From: Hymenobacter canadensis | Lineage (GTDB): Bacteria; Bacteroidota; Bacteroidia; Cytophagales; Hymenobacteraceae | Reading direction: 5' to 3' | Assembly (NCBI RefSeq): GCF_027359925.1 | Contig: NZ_CP114767.1 | Span: forward strand, 1,302,001 to 1,366,000 | Length of the DNA: 64,000 nucleotides | Shown here: positions 46,495 to 55,464 of the stretch, piece after piece | Layout of the letters: every line of letters begins with the position of its first letter | Position numbering within the stretch: the stretch's first letter is position 1 | Translations under genes and position numbers: made by a program | The notes under the pieces: generated by a model | What the model saw: the letters and a program-made list of their open reading frames with translations, nothing else | Told to the model about the DNA's origin: nothing | The model's database searches: none

Positions 46495-47064
46495 TCAGTT
46501 GAGGCGGGGGTCCAGCGGGTAGTTGGACAGGGCGCGGTAGCGGCCACCTTTCTCGCGCAGAATGGCCTGCCAGAAGGCATCATGGTCCAAAGTAAAGACT
46601 TTCCCGGCATCATTCGGGTGCACAATCCAAACATTTTCGTTGACTTCGGCCGCCAGCTGCCCGGTAGTCCAGCCGGAGTAACCGGCGTAGAAGCGTACGG
46701 TTTCGGGCGTTAGCTCGCCGTTGAGCAGGCGTTCCAGCAAAACGCTAAAATCGCCGCCCCAGTATACCGCATGGCCCAGATCCAGCGCCCCGGGAATAGT
46801 GGGGCACTGGTGCAGGAAATGCAGCGTATCGGGCTGCACGGGGCCGCCCATCAGCAGTGGCGCCTGGGCCAGCGGGCCGGCGTCGGCTGGTTCGGGCAGC
46901 TCCAGCACGTCGCCCAGGCGCAGAGCCGTCGGGCGGTTGAGCACTAGCCCGAAGGTGCCGTCCTCGTCGTCGTGGCGGCAGAGCAGCACCACGGTCCGCT
47001 CGAAGTTGGGGTCACCCAGAAAGGGCTGGGAAATCAGAAGATTACCGGGGCGGAGGCGGGGCAT
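46495..47064 (-). CDS. YqgE/AlgH family protein
   Basis: 189 aa. YqgE/AlgH domain: GNLLISQPFLGDPNFERTVVLLCRHDD, GLVLNRPT, then MGGPVQPDTLHFLHQ and GYSGWTTGQLAAEV. The biochemical function of the family is unclear, AlgH in Pseudomonas being linked to alginate regulation by genetics. The start at 47064 (MPRLRPGN) matches relatives; an in-frame upstream start (47115) adds a basic non-homologous tail. It is upstream of the DUF349 gene and divergent from pdxH. Confidence 0.9.
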   Translation of the reverse strand: MPRLRPGNLLISQPFLGDPNFERTVVLLCRHDDEDGTFGLVLNRPTALRLGDVLELPEPADAGPLAQAPLLMGGPVQPDTLHFLHQCPTIPGALDLGHAVYWGGDFSVLLERLLNGELTPETVRFYAGYSGWTTGQLAAEVNENVWIVHPNDAGKVFTLDHDAFWQAILREKGGRYRALSNYPLDPRLN

Positions 47065-47177
47065 GGCAACAGGGCTTGGCAAACAAAAGCAACGCCCAAC
47101 CCGTTGCCGACCCACCGGCCGGCGCCGGTGGGGGCCCTGCTAAACTACCTGCAGTACGTCAGCTGCCCCAACTCAGG

Positions 47178-47207
47178 TTCCGCCAAGTTCGCATTATGCT
47201 ACCTTGC
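47178..47207 (+). promoter_or_regulatory. candidate pdxH promoter
   Basis: TACCTTGC (47200-47207), one base off TAnnTTTG, with TTC 19 bp upstream. The same TAnCTTGC variant is seen before gyrA, so it may be a genuine form here. Confidence 0.35.
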
Positions 47208-47270
47208 GGCCGATTTGGGCCGGAAATAGCGGCCCGCATCCTTTTTTTCCTTCCTCCTTCCCTACTCGCC

Positions 47271-47921
47271 ATGCTCGATCCGCAACTGGCCGATTTGCGC
47301 AAAACCTACGCTCAGCGCACTCTTTCGGAAACCGACGTTCTGCCGCTGGCCGTGCCGCAGTTCCGGCGCTGGCTGGACGAGGCCCTAGCCGCCCAGCTCG
47401 ACGAGCCCACGGCCATGACCTTGGCCACCGTGAGCGAAACCGGCCAGCCCTCGGCGCGGGTAGTGCTGCTGAAAGGCCTGCCCGACGAGGCCAGCTTCCT
47501 GTTTTATACCAACTACGAGTCGCGCAAGGGCCAGGAGCTGGCGGCGCGCCCGCTGGCGGCCCTCACGTTTTTCTGGCCGGGCCTGGAGCGGCAGGTGCGC
47601 GTGGAAGGCCGCGTAGAAAAAGCCCCCGCCAGCCTCTCCGACGAATACTTCCAGAGCCGCCCCCGGGCCAGCCAGATCGGGGCCTGGGCCTCGCCGCAGA
47701 GCCAGACGATTGAGAATCGGGAGCAACTGGAGCAGCGCGAGGCCGCTTTGCTGGACCAGTTTGCCGATCAGGACCCGCTGCCGCGCCCCGAGAACTGGGG
47801 CGGCTACATTCTGCGGCCGCACCGCGTGGAGTTCTGGCAGGGCCGCCCCAGCCGCCTCCACGACCGGATAGTGTACGAGCTGGAAGGCGACGCCTGGCGC
47901 CTGAGCCGCCTGGCACCCTAG
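47271..47921 (+). CDS. pdxH: pyridoxamine 5'-phosphate oxidase
   Basis: 216 aa, standard length. FMN-dependent oxidation of pyridoxine/pyridoxamine 5'-phosphate to pyridoxal phosphate, the last step of vitamin B6 synthesis. Motifs: PTAMTLATVSETGQPSARVVLLKG, NYESRKGQELAARP, FFWPGLERQVRVEGRVEK and the C-terminal SRPRASQIGAWASPQS and EFWQGRPSRLHDR, with the conserved Arg/His for substrate. The start at 47271 is the ATG preceding MLDPQLADLR; further upstream sequence is not homologous. Its own promoter is upstream. Confidence 0.97.
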   Translation: MLDPQLADLRKTYAQRTLSETDVLPLAVPQFRRWLDEALAAQLDEPTAMTLATVSETGQPSARVVLLKGLPDEASFLFYTNYESRKGQELAARPLAALTFFWPGLERQVRVEGRVEKAPASLSDEYFQSRPRASQIGAWASPQSQTIENREQLEQREAALLDQFADQDPLPRPENWGGYILRPHRVEFWQGRPSRLHDRIVYELEGDAWRLSRLAP

Positions 47922-47931
47922 CGCTGCGCGC

Positions 47932-48037
47932 AATTAAAAATTAAGAATTATGAATTGGCGGATTCCTGAAACGGGCATTCGCCAATTTAAGCCGAAGACT
48001 CCACTGTCGGACAATTCTTAATTCCTAATTCTTAATT
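47932..48037. repeat. heptameric repeat island (AATTAAG type)
   Basis: 26-bp imperfect inverted arms (47932-47957 with 48012-48037), each of 7-mers such as AATTAAG, AATTATG and the complement TAATTCC/TAATTCT. The middle has an inner hairpin (AATTGGCG/CGCCAATT). It lies between pdxH and the DUF1015 gene. Confidence 0.8.
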
Positions 48038-48048
48038 CCCCCTTTCCT

Positions 48049-49374
48049 TTGGCTGAAATTCAACCCCTACGTGGCTGGCGCTACAATGCAACGCTGAGCC
48101 AGAACATCGATGACTATGTTTCGCCGCTGTTTGATGTAGTGTCGGCGCGGCAGCGGGAGGCGCTCTACCGCAACCCGCTCAACAGCATCCATTTGTCGGT
48201 GCCGCGCGGCGAGGATGCGGCCGGCGCGGCCCAACTCCGGCTGAGCGAGTGGCAGCAGGCCGGCGTGCTGCGCCAGGATGAGTTGCCGGGCATCTACGCC
48301 TACTACCAGTATTTCCGGCTGCCAGGCAGCACCCGCGAGTACTGCCGCAAGGGCTTCATGTGCCACATCCGGGCCTACGACTGGGCCGAGGACGTGGTGC
48401 TGCGCCACGAAAACACGCTGCCGGCGGCCGTCAACGACCGGGCCGAACTGCTGGCCCGCACCGAGTTCCAGACCAGCGCCACTCACGGCCTCTACCGCGA
48501 CGACGACTTCGAGCTGGAGCGCTACCTCGACGAGGCCATCCTGACGCCGCTCTACCAGACCGAGGAAGACTACCAGGGTGCCCGCGACGTGCTGGCCGTG
48601 ATTCAGGATGCGGCGGTTATCAAGCGGTTTCAGCAGGTGCTGGCGGCGCGGCAGGTGATTCTGGCCGACGGCCACCACCGCTACGAAGGCTCGCTGGCCT
48701 ACCGGCAGGCGAGCCAGGCTGCCGAGCCGGCCGCCACCGGCCAGGAAGGCTGGAACTTCCACCTGATGTACCTCACCAACTCGGCCGCCGACGACCTGCG
48801 CATTCTGCCCACGCACCGGCTGCTGCTGGAGCTGCCCGATGGCCTCCGCAACGAGGAGCTGCTGGCGCGGCTGGAAACGTATTTTCTGGTGATGCCCAAG
48901 GAAGACCCTTACGACCTGCCCGAGCTGATTGCCGGCAAGCCCTGGGCCTTTGGGCTGTATCTGGGTGAGGGCCAGGCCTACAAGCTCCGGCTGCGGCCCG
49001 AGGTGCACGCCCAGCTCGACTGGGACACCACGCCCGAGGTAAAAGCGCTGGATTTGACGGTGCTGCACTTTTTCGTGCTGGAAAAGGTGCTCGGTATTAT
49101 CGGGCCCAATGCGCAGCGGCAGTGGCCGGGCGTGGCCTACGTGCGCAATTTCCCCGAGTGCCTGCAGCGGGTGGAGCACGGCGAGGCCCGCGCCGCCTTC
49201 ATCACCAGCGAAGTAACCATGGACGAAGTGGAGCGGGTCTGCCACTCGGGCGCCGTGATGCCGCCCAAGTCCACGTTTTTTTATCCCAAAACCATCGGCG
49301 GTTTCCTGTTCAGCAGCATCCGCGCCGACGAAACCCAGCACCCGTTTATGCGGGAGTTTTCTGTTCCTCTCTAA
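48049..49374 (+). CDS. DUF1015 family protein
   Basis: 441 aa. DUF1015 domain: starts MAEIQPLRGWRYN (read from TTG 48049), with DYVSPLFDVVSARQREALY near residue 25, and central ILADGHHRYEGSLAYR, the conserved HHRYE motif. C-terminal CHSGAVMPPKSTFFYPK is also characteristic. The function of the family is not established, though members often lie next to serine biosynthesis genes. TTG is used as start because the next Met is well inside. The stop is immediately adjacent to the Maf gene start, indicating co-translation. Confidence 0.9.
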   Translation: MAEIQPLRGWRYNATLSQNIDDYVSPLFDVVSARQREALYRNPLNSIHLSVPRGEDAAGAAQLRLSEWQQAGVLRQDELPGIYAYYQYFRLPGSTREYCRKGFMCHIRAYDWAEDVVLRHENTLPAAVNDRAELLARTEFQTSATHGLYRDDDFELERYLDEAILTPLYQTEEDYQGARDVLAVIQDAAVIKRFQQVLAARQVILADGHHRYEGSLAYRQASQAAEPAATGQEGWNFHLMYLTNSAADDLRILPTHRLLLELPDGLRNEELLARLETYFLVMPKEDPYDLPELIAGKPWAFGLYLGEGQAYKLRLRPEVHAQLDWDTTPEVKALDLTVLHFFVLEKVLGIIGPNAQRQWPGVAYVRNFPECLQRVEHGEARAAFITSEVTMDEVERVCHSGAVMPPKSTFFYPKTIGGFLFSSIRADETQHPFMREFSVPL

Positions 49375-49959
49375 ATGAAGCTCGTTCTGGCCTCCAATTC
49401 GCCGCGCCGCCGGCAGCTGCTCTCCGACCTGGGCCTGGCCTACACCGTGCGCCTGCAGGAAGTAGATGAGTCGTTTCCACCGCACCTACGCCGCGCCGAA
49501 GTAGCCGAGTACCTAGCCGCCCACAAAGCCGCCGCCTACCGCGCTGGCTTGGCCCCCGACGAGGTGGTGCTCACCGCCGACACCATCGTGTGCCTCGACG
49601 AGGACGTGCTCAACAAACCCGCCGACGAGGCCGAAGCCATCCGGATGCTACAACGCCTGCAGGGCCGCACCCACGACGTCTTCACCGGCGTCTGTCTGCT
49701 CGGCGGCGACGGCCGGCAGGTGGTTTTCTCCGACCAGACTCGGGTAACTTTCCGCGAATTATCCCTCTCGGAAATAGAACATTACGTTAGCCAGCATCAA
49801 CCACTGGATAAGGCCGGCGCCTACGGGGCACAGGACTGGATTGGGATGGTAGCCGTGACCCGGCTGGAGGGCTCCTACTTCAACGTGATGGGCCTGCCGG
49901 TGCACCGCGTGTGGGAAGAACTGTCGCGCCTGACCGGCGCCAGCCTGCTGGCTGATTAA
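49375..49959 (+). CDS. maf: Maf family nucleotide pyrophosphatase
   Basis: 194 aa. Maf/YhdE family: LASNSPRRRQLLSDLGL at the N-terminus, catalytic ADTIVCLD and NKPADEAEAIRMLQRLQGRTHDVFTGV, then DKAGAYGAQDWIG, as in house-cleaning nucleotide pyrophosphatases that remove non-canonical nucleotides. Cytoplasmic. The start codon follows the DUF1015 stop with no gap (TAA then ATG). Confidence 0.94.
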   Translation: MKLVLASNSPRRRQLLSDLGLAYTVRLQEVDESFPPHLRRAEVAEYLAAHKAAAYRAGLAPDEVVLTADTIVCLDEDVLNKPADEAEAIRMLQRLQGRTHDVFTGVCLLGGDGRQVVFSDQTRVTFRELSLSEIEHYVSQHQPLDKAGAYGAQDWIGMVAVTRLEGSYFNVMGLPVHRVWEELSRLTGASLLAD

Positions 49960-50000
49960 GCGGGCCGCTTTCTTTTTTGGCTGATTTCCCTGCTGCCCGT

Positions 50001-51752
50001 ATGCGCGTTTTTGCTCCTGTTCCGGTCCGCGCCCTGCTGGCGTTTGGGCTGCTGTGCCTGTTGGCCGGCAGCGTGTGGCTACTGCTGATTTTTGGGCCGG
50101 CCGCCTACGCCAGGGTGCAGGCCCTGGGCCACGTCACGTACCACGAGGGCAGTTACCGGCACCTGCGCCTGACCCTGACCCCGGCCCGCTACCTGGCCCT
50201 GCGCGGCGGGCTGCTGGCCGCGGCTTTGCTCAGTGGTAGCGGCCTGTGGCTGCTGAGCCGGCAGCGGCCTGGGCTGCTGCGCCGGGAAGGGCAGCACCTG
50301 AGGCAGGAGTTCGGGCGCTTCGGCAGCAGCATGCGCAGCACCTGGCAGCAGCTGGGGCGGGGGCAGCAGCTCGTGTTCGGGGGGCTACTGCTGGCGCTGC
50401 TGCTCGTGCGGCTGTGGTACTTGGTCTACTACCCCATCAGCACCGATGAGGCGGCCTCGTTTGATTACTTCATTCACGAGGGACCGGTGGCTATCAGCAG
50501 CTTCTACCCCATTCCCAACAACCACCTGCTGTTCAACTTTATGTGCTGGCCGCTGAGCTGTTTGAGCACTGACCTGCACGTGGTGATGCGCCTGCCCACG
50601 CTGCTGCTCGCTACGGTGGGCTCGGCCGGCTGCTACCTGCTGCTGACGCGCCAGCTGGGTTTCCGGGGCGCCACGCTGGGCACCGGCCTGTTCAGCTTTA
50701 CGCCATTGGGGCTGTACTACGCGGTGGCGGGCCGAGGCTATTTTCTGCAGCTAGTGCTGCTGCTAGCGGTGTTTTTCGCGGCCCTGACGCTGTGGCGGCA
50801 GCCATTGCGGCAGCGACTAGCCTGGGTGGTATTTGTGGGCGGCAGCATTCTGGGCTTATACACCATCCCGACATTTGTGTACCCGCTGGCGGCGCTGGGG
50901 CTGGGTTTGTTGCTGCGCTTCGGTGGGCAGCGGCAGTGGCCGGCGGTGGGCCGGCTGGTGCTGGCCGGCACCCTGATTGTGGCCGCCACCGGGCTGCTCT
51001 ACGCGCCGGTAATTGCCGTATCGGGGCTGCCGCGGCTGCTGGGCAACCGTTACGTAGAGCCGTTGAGCGCGGCGGTGTTCTGGCCCCGCTTCGCTGGCCA
51101 CCTGCGCGTGCTGGCCGACATGCTGGCCGGCAATGGCCGCCTGGGTTTGCTGGGCGGCGCGGGCCTAGTGGCGGTGTGGCCGCTGCTCTGGTGGCAGCTT
51201 CCGCGCCAGCGGGCCGTGCTGGCCCTGGCCGGCCTGCTGCTGGCCGTGCCGCTGCTGCTGATGGCGCTGCAGCAGGTGCTCACCCCGGCCCGGGTACTGC
51301 TATTCATGGCCTGCTTCGGCAGCATCCTGGCGGGGTTGGCGGCCCCGGTGCTACTCGGCTGGCTGCGGGTGCCGGCCCGCGCGCAGCTGGCGCTGTTTCT
51401 GCTGCTGATTGGCGGCTACGAGGTGTACCAATTCCGGCGGCAGCTGACGCCGTGGCGGGCGGAGCATCGCCAGGAGCAGCTGATGGAGGCGTCGTACCGC
51501 TGGCTTACCCGTCACGGGGCACGGCAGGTGTTTCTGGCCTCGCCGCAGCACGAGCTGTTCATGCACCACTACGCCCTGCTGGAAAGTCGCCCGCCGGCCC
51601 TCGCCACGCGCGCCGACCCACGCCAGACCTACGATTTCGTGGTGCTGGAGCGCGACGCCAAGAACCCACCCGCCTGGACCCAGCCGCCCTTCTACACCCC
51701 GGCGTATCAGGACAGGTACGTGGTAATTTATAGCCGGGCCACGCAGCCGTAA
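50001..51752 (+). CDS. ArnT/PMT-like membrane glycosyltransferase
   Basis: 583 aa, GT-C type with about ten or more membrane helices. The first large periplasmic loop carries YYPISTDEAASFDYF, whose Asp-Glu pair is the catalytic motif of lipid-linked sugar transferases (ArnT/PMT family), followed by IPNNHLLFNFMCWPLS. Transfers a sugar from a polyprenyl carrier to lipid A, protein or glycan in the periplasm; the acceptor is not known. Start at ATG 50001; a TTG at 49977 gives a short extra leader. It ends at a hairpin shared with the convergent EamA gene. Confidence 0.83.
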   Translation: MRVFAPVPVRALLAFGLLCLLAGSVWLLLIFGPAAYARVQALGHVTYHEGSYRHLRLTLTPARYLALRGGLLAAALLSGSGLWLLSRQRPGLLRREGQHLRQEFGRFGSSMRSTWQQLGRGQQLVFGGLLLALLLVRLWYLVYYPISTDEAASFDYFIHEGPVAISSFYPIPNNHLLFNFMCWPLSCLSTDLHVVMRLPTLLLATVGSAGCYLLLTRQLGFRGATLGTGLFSFTPLGLYYAVAGRGYFLQLVLLLAVFFAALTLWRQPLRQRLAWVVFVGGSILGLYTIPTFVYPLAALGLGLLLRFGGQRQWPAVGRLVLAGTLIVAATGLLYAPVIAVSGLPRLLGNRYVEPLSAAVFWPRFAGHLRVLADMLAGNGRLGLLGGAGLVAVWPLLWWQLPRQRAVLALAGLLLAVPLLLMALQQVLTPARVLLFMACFGSILAGLAAPVLLGWLRVPARAQLALFLLLIGGYEVYQFRRQLTPWRAEHRQEQLMEASYRWLTRHGARQVFLASPQHELFMHHYALLESRPPALATRADPRQTYDFVVLERDAKNPPAWTQPPFYTPAYQDRYVVIYSRATQP

Positions 51753-51756
51753 TGCC

Positions 51757-51812
51757 GCAGGCCGCCCGACGCCGGACAAGTGCAAACTATCATCCGGCGT
51801 CGGGCGGCCTGC
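51757..51812. terminator. bidirectional hairpin between convergent genes
   Basis: Perfect 20-bp stem (51757-51776 with 51793-51812) and a 16-nt loop, 5 bp after the glycosyltransferase stop. There is no T run, so it is a likely but unproven terminator. Confidence 0.65.
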
Positions 51813-51842
51813 TCAGCATTTCCCTTCTCAAACAGAACCCGG

Positions 51843-52277
51843 CTAGTGCCCGCGGGCCAGCAGCGCAATGCCGCCTACGATGAGCAGCAGGCCCAGCGCC
51901 TGGGGCCAGCCCAGCGTTTCGCGCAGCACCAGCACGCCCAGCAGGGCCGTCAGCAGCACCGAGCCGCCCACAATCAGTGGGGTACCCACCGAGGCCGGCG
52001 CGCCGCGGCTATACACCGCAAACGTCAGAATCTCGGCCAGCCCGATGCCCACGCCGGCCAGCGCCGCCAGCGTGAGGCCGCGGCTGGTGGCCAGCACCGG
52101 CGGCAGCGCACCGCGCAGGTACAGCACTAGCAGCAGGCTTGCCCCCACCAATGCGGCCACCACCTGCAGCACCACGGCGCCCACCATTTCGTGCACCTGC
52201 CCGGCCGAGGCCTTGATCAGCAGGTTGTAGAGCGCCATGCACACGGCGGCGCAGGCCGCCAGCAACAGCCAGTTCAT
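51843..52277 (-). CDS. EamA/DMT-type small transporter
   Basis: 144 aa with four or five hydrophobic helices: LLLAACAAVCMALYNLLIKA, VVAALVGASLLLVLYL, LTLAALAGVGIGLAEIL and SVLLTALLGVLVLRE. This is the half-length EamA layout of the drug/metabolite superfamily. Substrate is unknown. The C-terminal GHA-type end lies close to the hairpin. It starts 6 bp after the stop of the DUF4259 gene on the same strand and is likely co-transcribed with it. Confidence 0.8.
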   Translation of the reverse strand: MNWLLLAACAAVCMALYNLLIKASAGQVHEMVGAVVLQVVAALVGASLLLVLYLRGALPPVLATSRGLTLAALAGVGIGLAEILTFAVYSRGAPASVGTPLIVGGSVLLTALLGVLVLRETLGWPQALGLLLIVGGIALLARGH

Positions 52278-52283
52278 CAGCCG

Positions 52284-52712
52284 CTACGCTTCGTCGTCGT
52301 CGGCTTCGCCGTCCTCGTCGTGGAGGCGGGCCAGCAGGTCCTGCTGCAGCTGCTGCCAGCTGGCATAGTCCTCCGACTCCGCCCACCGCTCCTGCAGCTC
52401 CGAGCTCTTCAGCACGGCCGCTACGGCGTCTTCGGCCAGCTCGCGCAGGTCTTCACTGTCGGCGGCGTCGAGGTGGGCGACGGCGGGCAGCAGGCCGGGC
52501 GGGAAGTCGGCGGCGGGCTTGCCCAGGATGGCGGCCACGATTTCGGCCGCGGCCAGTGCCTCACTAGCGGCATCAATTTCCAGGTTGCCTTCCTCCTCGG
52601 CCGCCGTGGCCAGCGCCTCGTAGAGTGCGGCCTCGTTGGGCGTTTCGCGGAAACTCTCGCCGAGGTCGGCGGCGGCGTCATTGTCGAAGTTGTGGTAGTC
52701 CCAGGTGCTCAT
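52284..52712 (-). CDS. DUF4259 protein
   Basis: 142 aa, strongly acidic (DDDEA tail). N-terminal STWDYHNFDNDAAADLGE is the DUF4259 start, followed by helical Ala/Glu-rich repeats (ALYEALATAAEEEG). Function of the family is unknown. The gene lies between gpsA and the EamA transporter, on the minus strand, with only 6 bp before the transporter. Confidence 0.85.
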   Translation of the reverse strand: MSTWDYHNFDNDAAADLGESFRETPNEAALYEALATAAEEEGNLEIDAASEALAAAEIVAAILGKPAADFPPGLLPAVAHLDAADSEDLRELAEDAVAAVLKSSELQERWAESEDYASWQQLQQDLLARLHDEDGEADDDEA

Positions 52713-52767
52713 GAATGAGTGGCGTTGGATGATGATGTGTCAGTTGATTAGCAAACGCGCTGACGGT

Positions 52768-53757
52768 TTACCGGAACTTCTCTTTCAGCAATTCGATTTC
52801 CACGGCCGGCGAAATCTTCTCGTAGAGAATGTGGTATGCGGCCGACGTGATGGGCATGGGCACTTGCAGGCGCTTATTTATCTCGTAGATGCTCTTCACG
52901 GCGTAGTAGCCCTCGGCCACCATGTTCATCTCCATCTGCGCCGACTTCACCGAGTAGCCGCGGCCCACCATGTTGCCGAAGGTACGGTTGCGCGAAAACT
53001 GCGAGTAGGCCGTCACCAGCAGGTCGCCGAGGTAGGCCGAGCCCGATAGGTCGCGGGGCGTGGGGTTGAGGGCGTGCACGAAGCGGCGCATTTCCTGCAC
53101 CGCATTGCTCACCAGCACCGCCTGGAAGTTGTCGCCGTAGCCGAGGCCGTGGGCAATGCCGCTGGTCAGGGCAATGATGTTTTTCATGACGGCAAAGTAT
53201 TCGATGCCGTCGAGGTCCTGGGCGGGGTTGGCCTTCACGTAGCGGTTGCGCAACAGGCGGCAGAAGTCCTCGGCCAGCGTGGAGTCGGGCGAGCCGATGG
53301 TGAGGTAGCTCTGCTTTTCCAGCGCCACTTCCTCGGCGTGGCAGGGCCCCGCCACCACGCCCAGGCGCGAGGGCGGCAGCCGGAACCGGTCGGCCACATA
53401 GTCGGTTACCAGCACATTCTTGCCCGGAATCATGCCCTTGATGGCCGAAATCACCCGCTTGTTCTTCAGCGCGTCGCGGTCCAGCTTATCGAGCACGCCC
53501 TGCACGAAGGCGGCCGGCACGCCCAGCACCAGCCAGTCGGCCTCTTCCACCACTTCCTGCAGGTTCGTGGACGGAAACACGCGCGTGAGGTCGTGGGCCA
53601 CCGACGAGAGGTAGCGCGGGTTGTGGCGCGTGGTGCGCAGGTGCTGCACGTCGTCTTTGGAGCGCAGCCACCAGCCCACCCGGGACCCGTTTTCGGCCAG
53701 AATCTTGGTGAGAGCAGTGGCCCAGGAGCCGCCGCCGAGCATGGCTATTTTTTCCAA
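52768..53757 (-). CDS. gpsA: glycerol-3-phosphate dehydrogenase [NAD(P)+]
   Basis: 329 aa. Reduces dihydroxyacetone phosphate to sn-glycerol 3-phosphate for phospholipid synthesis. N-terminal dinucleotide motif MLGGGSWATALTKIL, then NPRYLSSV, LVLGVPAAFVQGVLD, and the catalytic block FAVMKNIIALTSGIAHGLGYGDN with SAYLGDLLVTAYSQFSRNR. Full-length, starting MEKIAMLGGG. Directly upstream is a run of heptameric repeats, so the promoter must overlap or lie beyond it. Confidence 0.97.
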   Translation of the reverse strand: MEKIAMLGGGSWATALTKILAENGSRVGWWLRSKDDVQHLRTTRHNPRYLSSVAHDLTRVFPSTNLQEVVEEADWLVLGVPAAFVQGVLDKLDRDALKNKRVISAIKGMIPGKNVLVTDYVADRFRLPPSRLGVVAGPCHAEEVALEKQSYLTIGSPDSTLAEDFCRLLRNRYVKANPAQDLDGIEYFAVMKNIIALTSGIAHGLGYGDNFQAVLVSNAVQEMRRFVHALNPTPRDLSGSAYLGDLLVTAYSQFSRNRTFGNMVGRGYSVKSAQMEMNMVAEGYYAVKSIYEINKRLQVPMPITSAAYHILYEKISPAVEIELLKEKFR

Positions 53758-53760
53758 CTA

Positions 53761-53799
53761 GGTAACAGGTGAGAGGTGATGAGGTGACAGGTGACAAGG
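53761..53799. repeat. heptameric tandem repeat (GGTGACA type)
   Basis: Five tandem near-identical units: GGTAACA, GGTGAGA, GGTGATGA, GGTGACA, GGTGACA (one of 8 bp), directly upstream of the gpsA start codon. Confidence 0.75.
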
Positions 53800-53879
53800 A
53801 GCCGGGGCTGTTTTCGGCCAGCGCAGCCGCCCGCGCCCTGGATAGCCTGTCCTCAAAAGTGCGAAGTTTCCATTACAAA

Positions 53880-53911
53880 CAAGCCCCTGCCGCGCGAACG
53901 ACAGGGGCTTG
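53880..53911 (-). terminator. terminator of adaptor-TolC operon
   Basis: 10-bp stem (CAAGCCCCTG at 53880-53889 with CAGGGGCTTG at 53902-53911), loop of 12. The minus-strand T tract is broken, so moderate strength. Confidence 0.65.
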
Positions 53912-53991
53912 GCTGCTATAGGAGGTTGGCGGACAGCGGAGAACAAATAGCGGCCACCGGGCCCGAACCATCCCAAAATGCGGCTGCGAGG

Positions 53992-55419
53992 CTATTTGGC
54001 GTCAGCGGGGCCTTCTTTCAGGGCTTCCTTGTCAAGGCTTTGAGCGTCCTTCACTACCACCCGCTCGCCGGGCTTCAGGGTTTTGGCCACGGCCCGGAAC
54101 GGTCCGCTGACCACTTCGTCGCCGGGCTTCAGGCCGCTCAGGATTTCGATGTTCTGGAAGTCGCTGATGCCGGTTTTCACGGGCGTAATCATGGCCTGGC
54201 CGTCGCGGATGATGAATACCACTTCCTGCACGTCGGTGACTTTCTTGGCGCTGGCGGCTTCGGTAGCGGCGCTATTGCCGCGCCCGCCTACGCCGCCCAC
54301 CCGCACGCGGGGGCCGGCGCTGCCAGCCGCGCCGGTGGCGGCCGTCATGGCGCTGTCGGAGCGGGTTGTGACGGCGGCCAGCGGCACGCTCAGCACGCCG
54401 GTTTTGCGGTCGGTGATGATGTCGACGGAAGCCGTCATGCCGGGGCGGAACGGTACCACGGTGCGGCCGTTGACGGTGCGCAGCAGATGGCGGTACGAGT
54501 CGGGCAGCAGACGGATGCGCACCTCAAACTCCGTCACGGCTTCGGCCGTGAGGGCATCTTTGGCGGTATTAGCAATGCTGGTCACGAGGCCGCGGAACTT
54601 CTCGTCCTTGCTGGCATAGGAGTCCACTTCCACCACCACTGAGTCGCCGAGGTGCACGTTGATGATATCGTTTTCATTCACGTTCACTCGCACCTCCATG
54701 GAGTTGAGGTTGGCGATGCGCATGATTTCGGTGCCCGACATCTGCGACGTACCCACTACCCGCTCGCCTTTCTCCACGTTGAGCTTGCTGATGGTGCCGC
54801 TCACGGGGGCGTAGATGGTGGTTTTGTTGAGGTTACGGCGGGCGTCATCGAGGCCGGCCTGGGCGCTCTGCACGCTGCTCTGCGCCGAGCGGATGCCGGC
54901 CCGGGCGCTGTTGAGCTCCTCCTGGGAGGCGTCGTAGGCAGCTTTGGCTCCTTCGTACTCGGCCTGCGAAATCACCTTCTGCTTGAACAGCGAGGCATTG
55001 CGGCGGTAGGTCAGCTCGGTTTGCTTGGCATTGGCAATCAGCTGCTGCAGGCGCGCCTGGGTCTGGCCCACGTTGGCGCGCTGGGCATTCACCACCGCCG
55101 ACTGCTGGTTAACCAGGGCCTGGTAGTTGTCGGGGCGGATGCGCAGCAGCAGCTGGCCTTTCTTCACTGAGTCGCCTTCCTGCACATACAACTCCGTGAT
55201 TTCGCCCGATACGTCGGGCGAAATTTTCACTTCCGTTTCCGGCTGCACCTTGCCCGAGGCGCTTACCTGCTCCACGATATTGACGGTACCGGCCTTGGCC
55301 GCCGTTACTTCGGTACCGGCCGGCTTGCCGACCCAGCCCTGTTTTTTACCGATGGCGTAGCCCCCGATTCCCAACAGCACGACGGCCAGCAGAATGTAGA
55401 GTAAGCGGTTGTTTTTCAT
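53992..55419 (-). CDS. HlyD/RND-family periplasmic adaptor
   Basis: 475 aa. N-terminal membrane anchor (LLYILLAVVLLGIGGYAIG), then the lipoyl half-motif (EQVSASGKVQPETEVKISPDVSGEITELYVQEGDSVKKGQLLLRI, in segments), a coiled-coil hairpin (residues about 100-200), the second lipoyl half (IYAPVSGTISKLNVEKGERV), and beta-barrel/membrane-proximal domains. Typical MacA/HlyD adaptor that links an inner-membrane pump to TolC. It is preceded by its TolC, with a 45-bp gap, but no pump gene is next to it. Drug, peptide or metabolite export is the usual role. Confidence 0.92.
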   Translation of the reverse strand: MKNNRLLYILLAVVLLGIGGYAIGKKQGWVGKPAGTEVTAAKAGTVNIVEQVSASGKVQPETEVKISPDVSGEITELYVQEGDSVKKGQLLLRIRPDNYQALVNQQSAVVNAQRANVGQTQARLQQLIANAKQTELTYRRNASLFKQKVISQAEYEGAKAAYDASQEELNSARAGIRSAQSSVQSAQAGLDDARRNLNKTTIYAPVSGTISKLNVEKGERVVGTSQMSGTEIMRIANLNSMEVRVNVNENDIINVHLGDSVVVEVDSYASKDEKFRGLVTSIANTAKDALTAEAVTEFEVRIRLLPDSYRHLLRTVNGRTVVPFRPGMTASVDIITDRKTGVLSVPLAAVTTRSDSAMTAATGAAGSAGPRVRVGGVGGRGNSAATEAASAKKVTDVQEVVFIIRDGQAMITPVKTGISDFQNIEILSGLKPGDEVVSGPFRAVAKTLKPGERVVVKDAQSLDKEALKEGPADAK

Positions 55420-55464
55420 AGTTATGTCTTGGATTCTTGTCGGACTTGGGAACGTGGCAACCGG

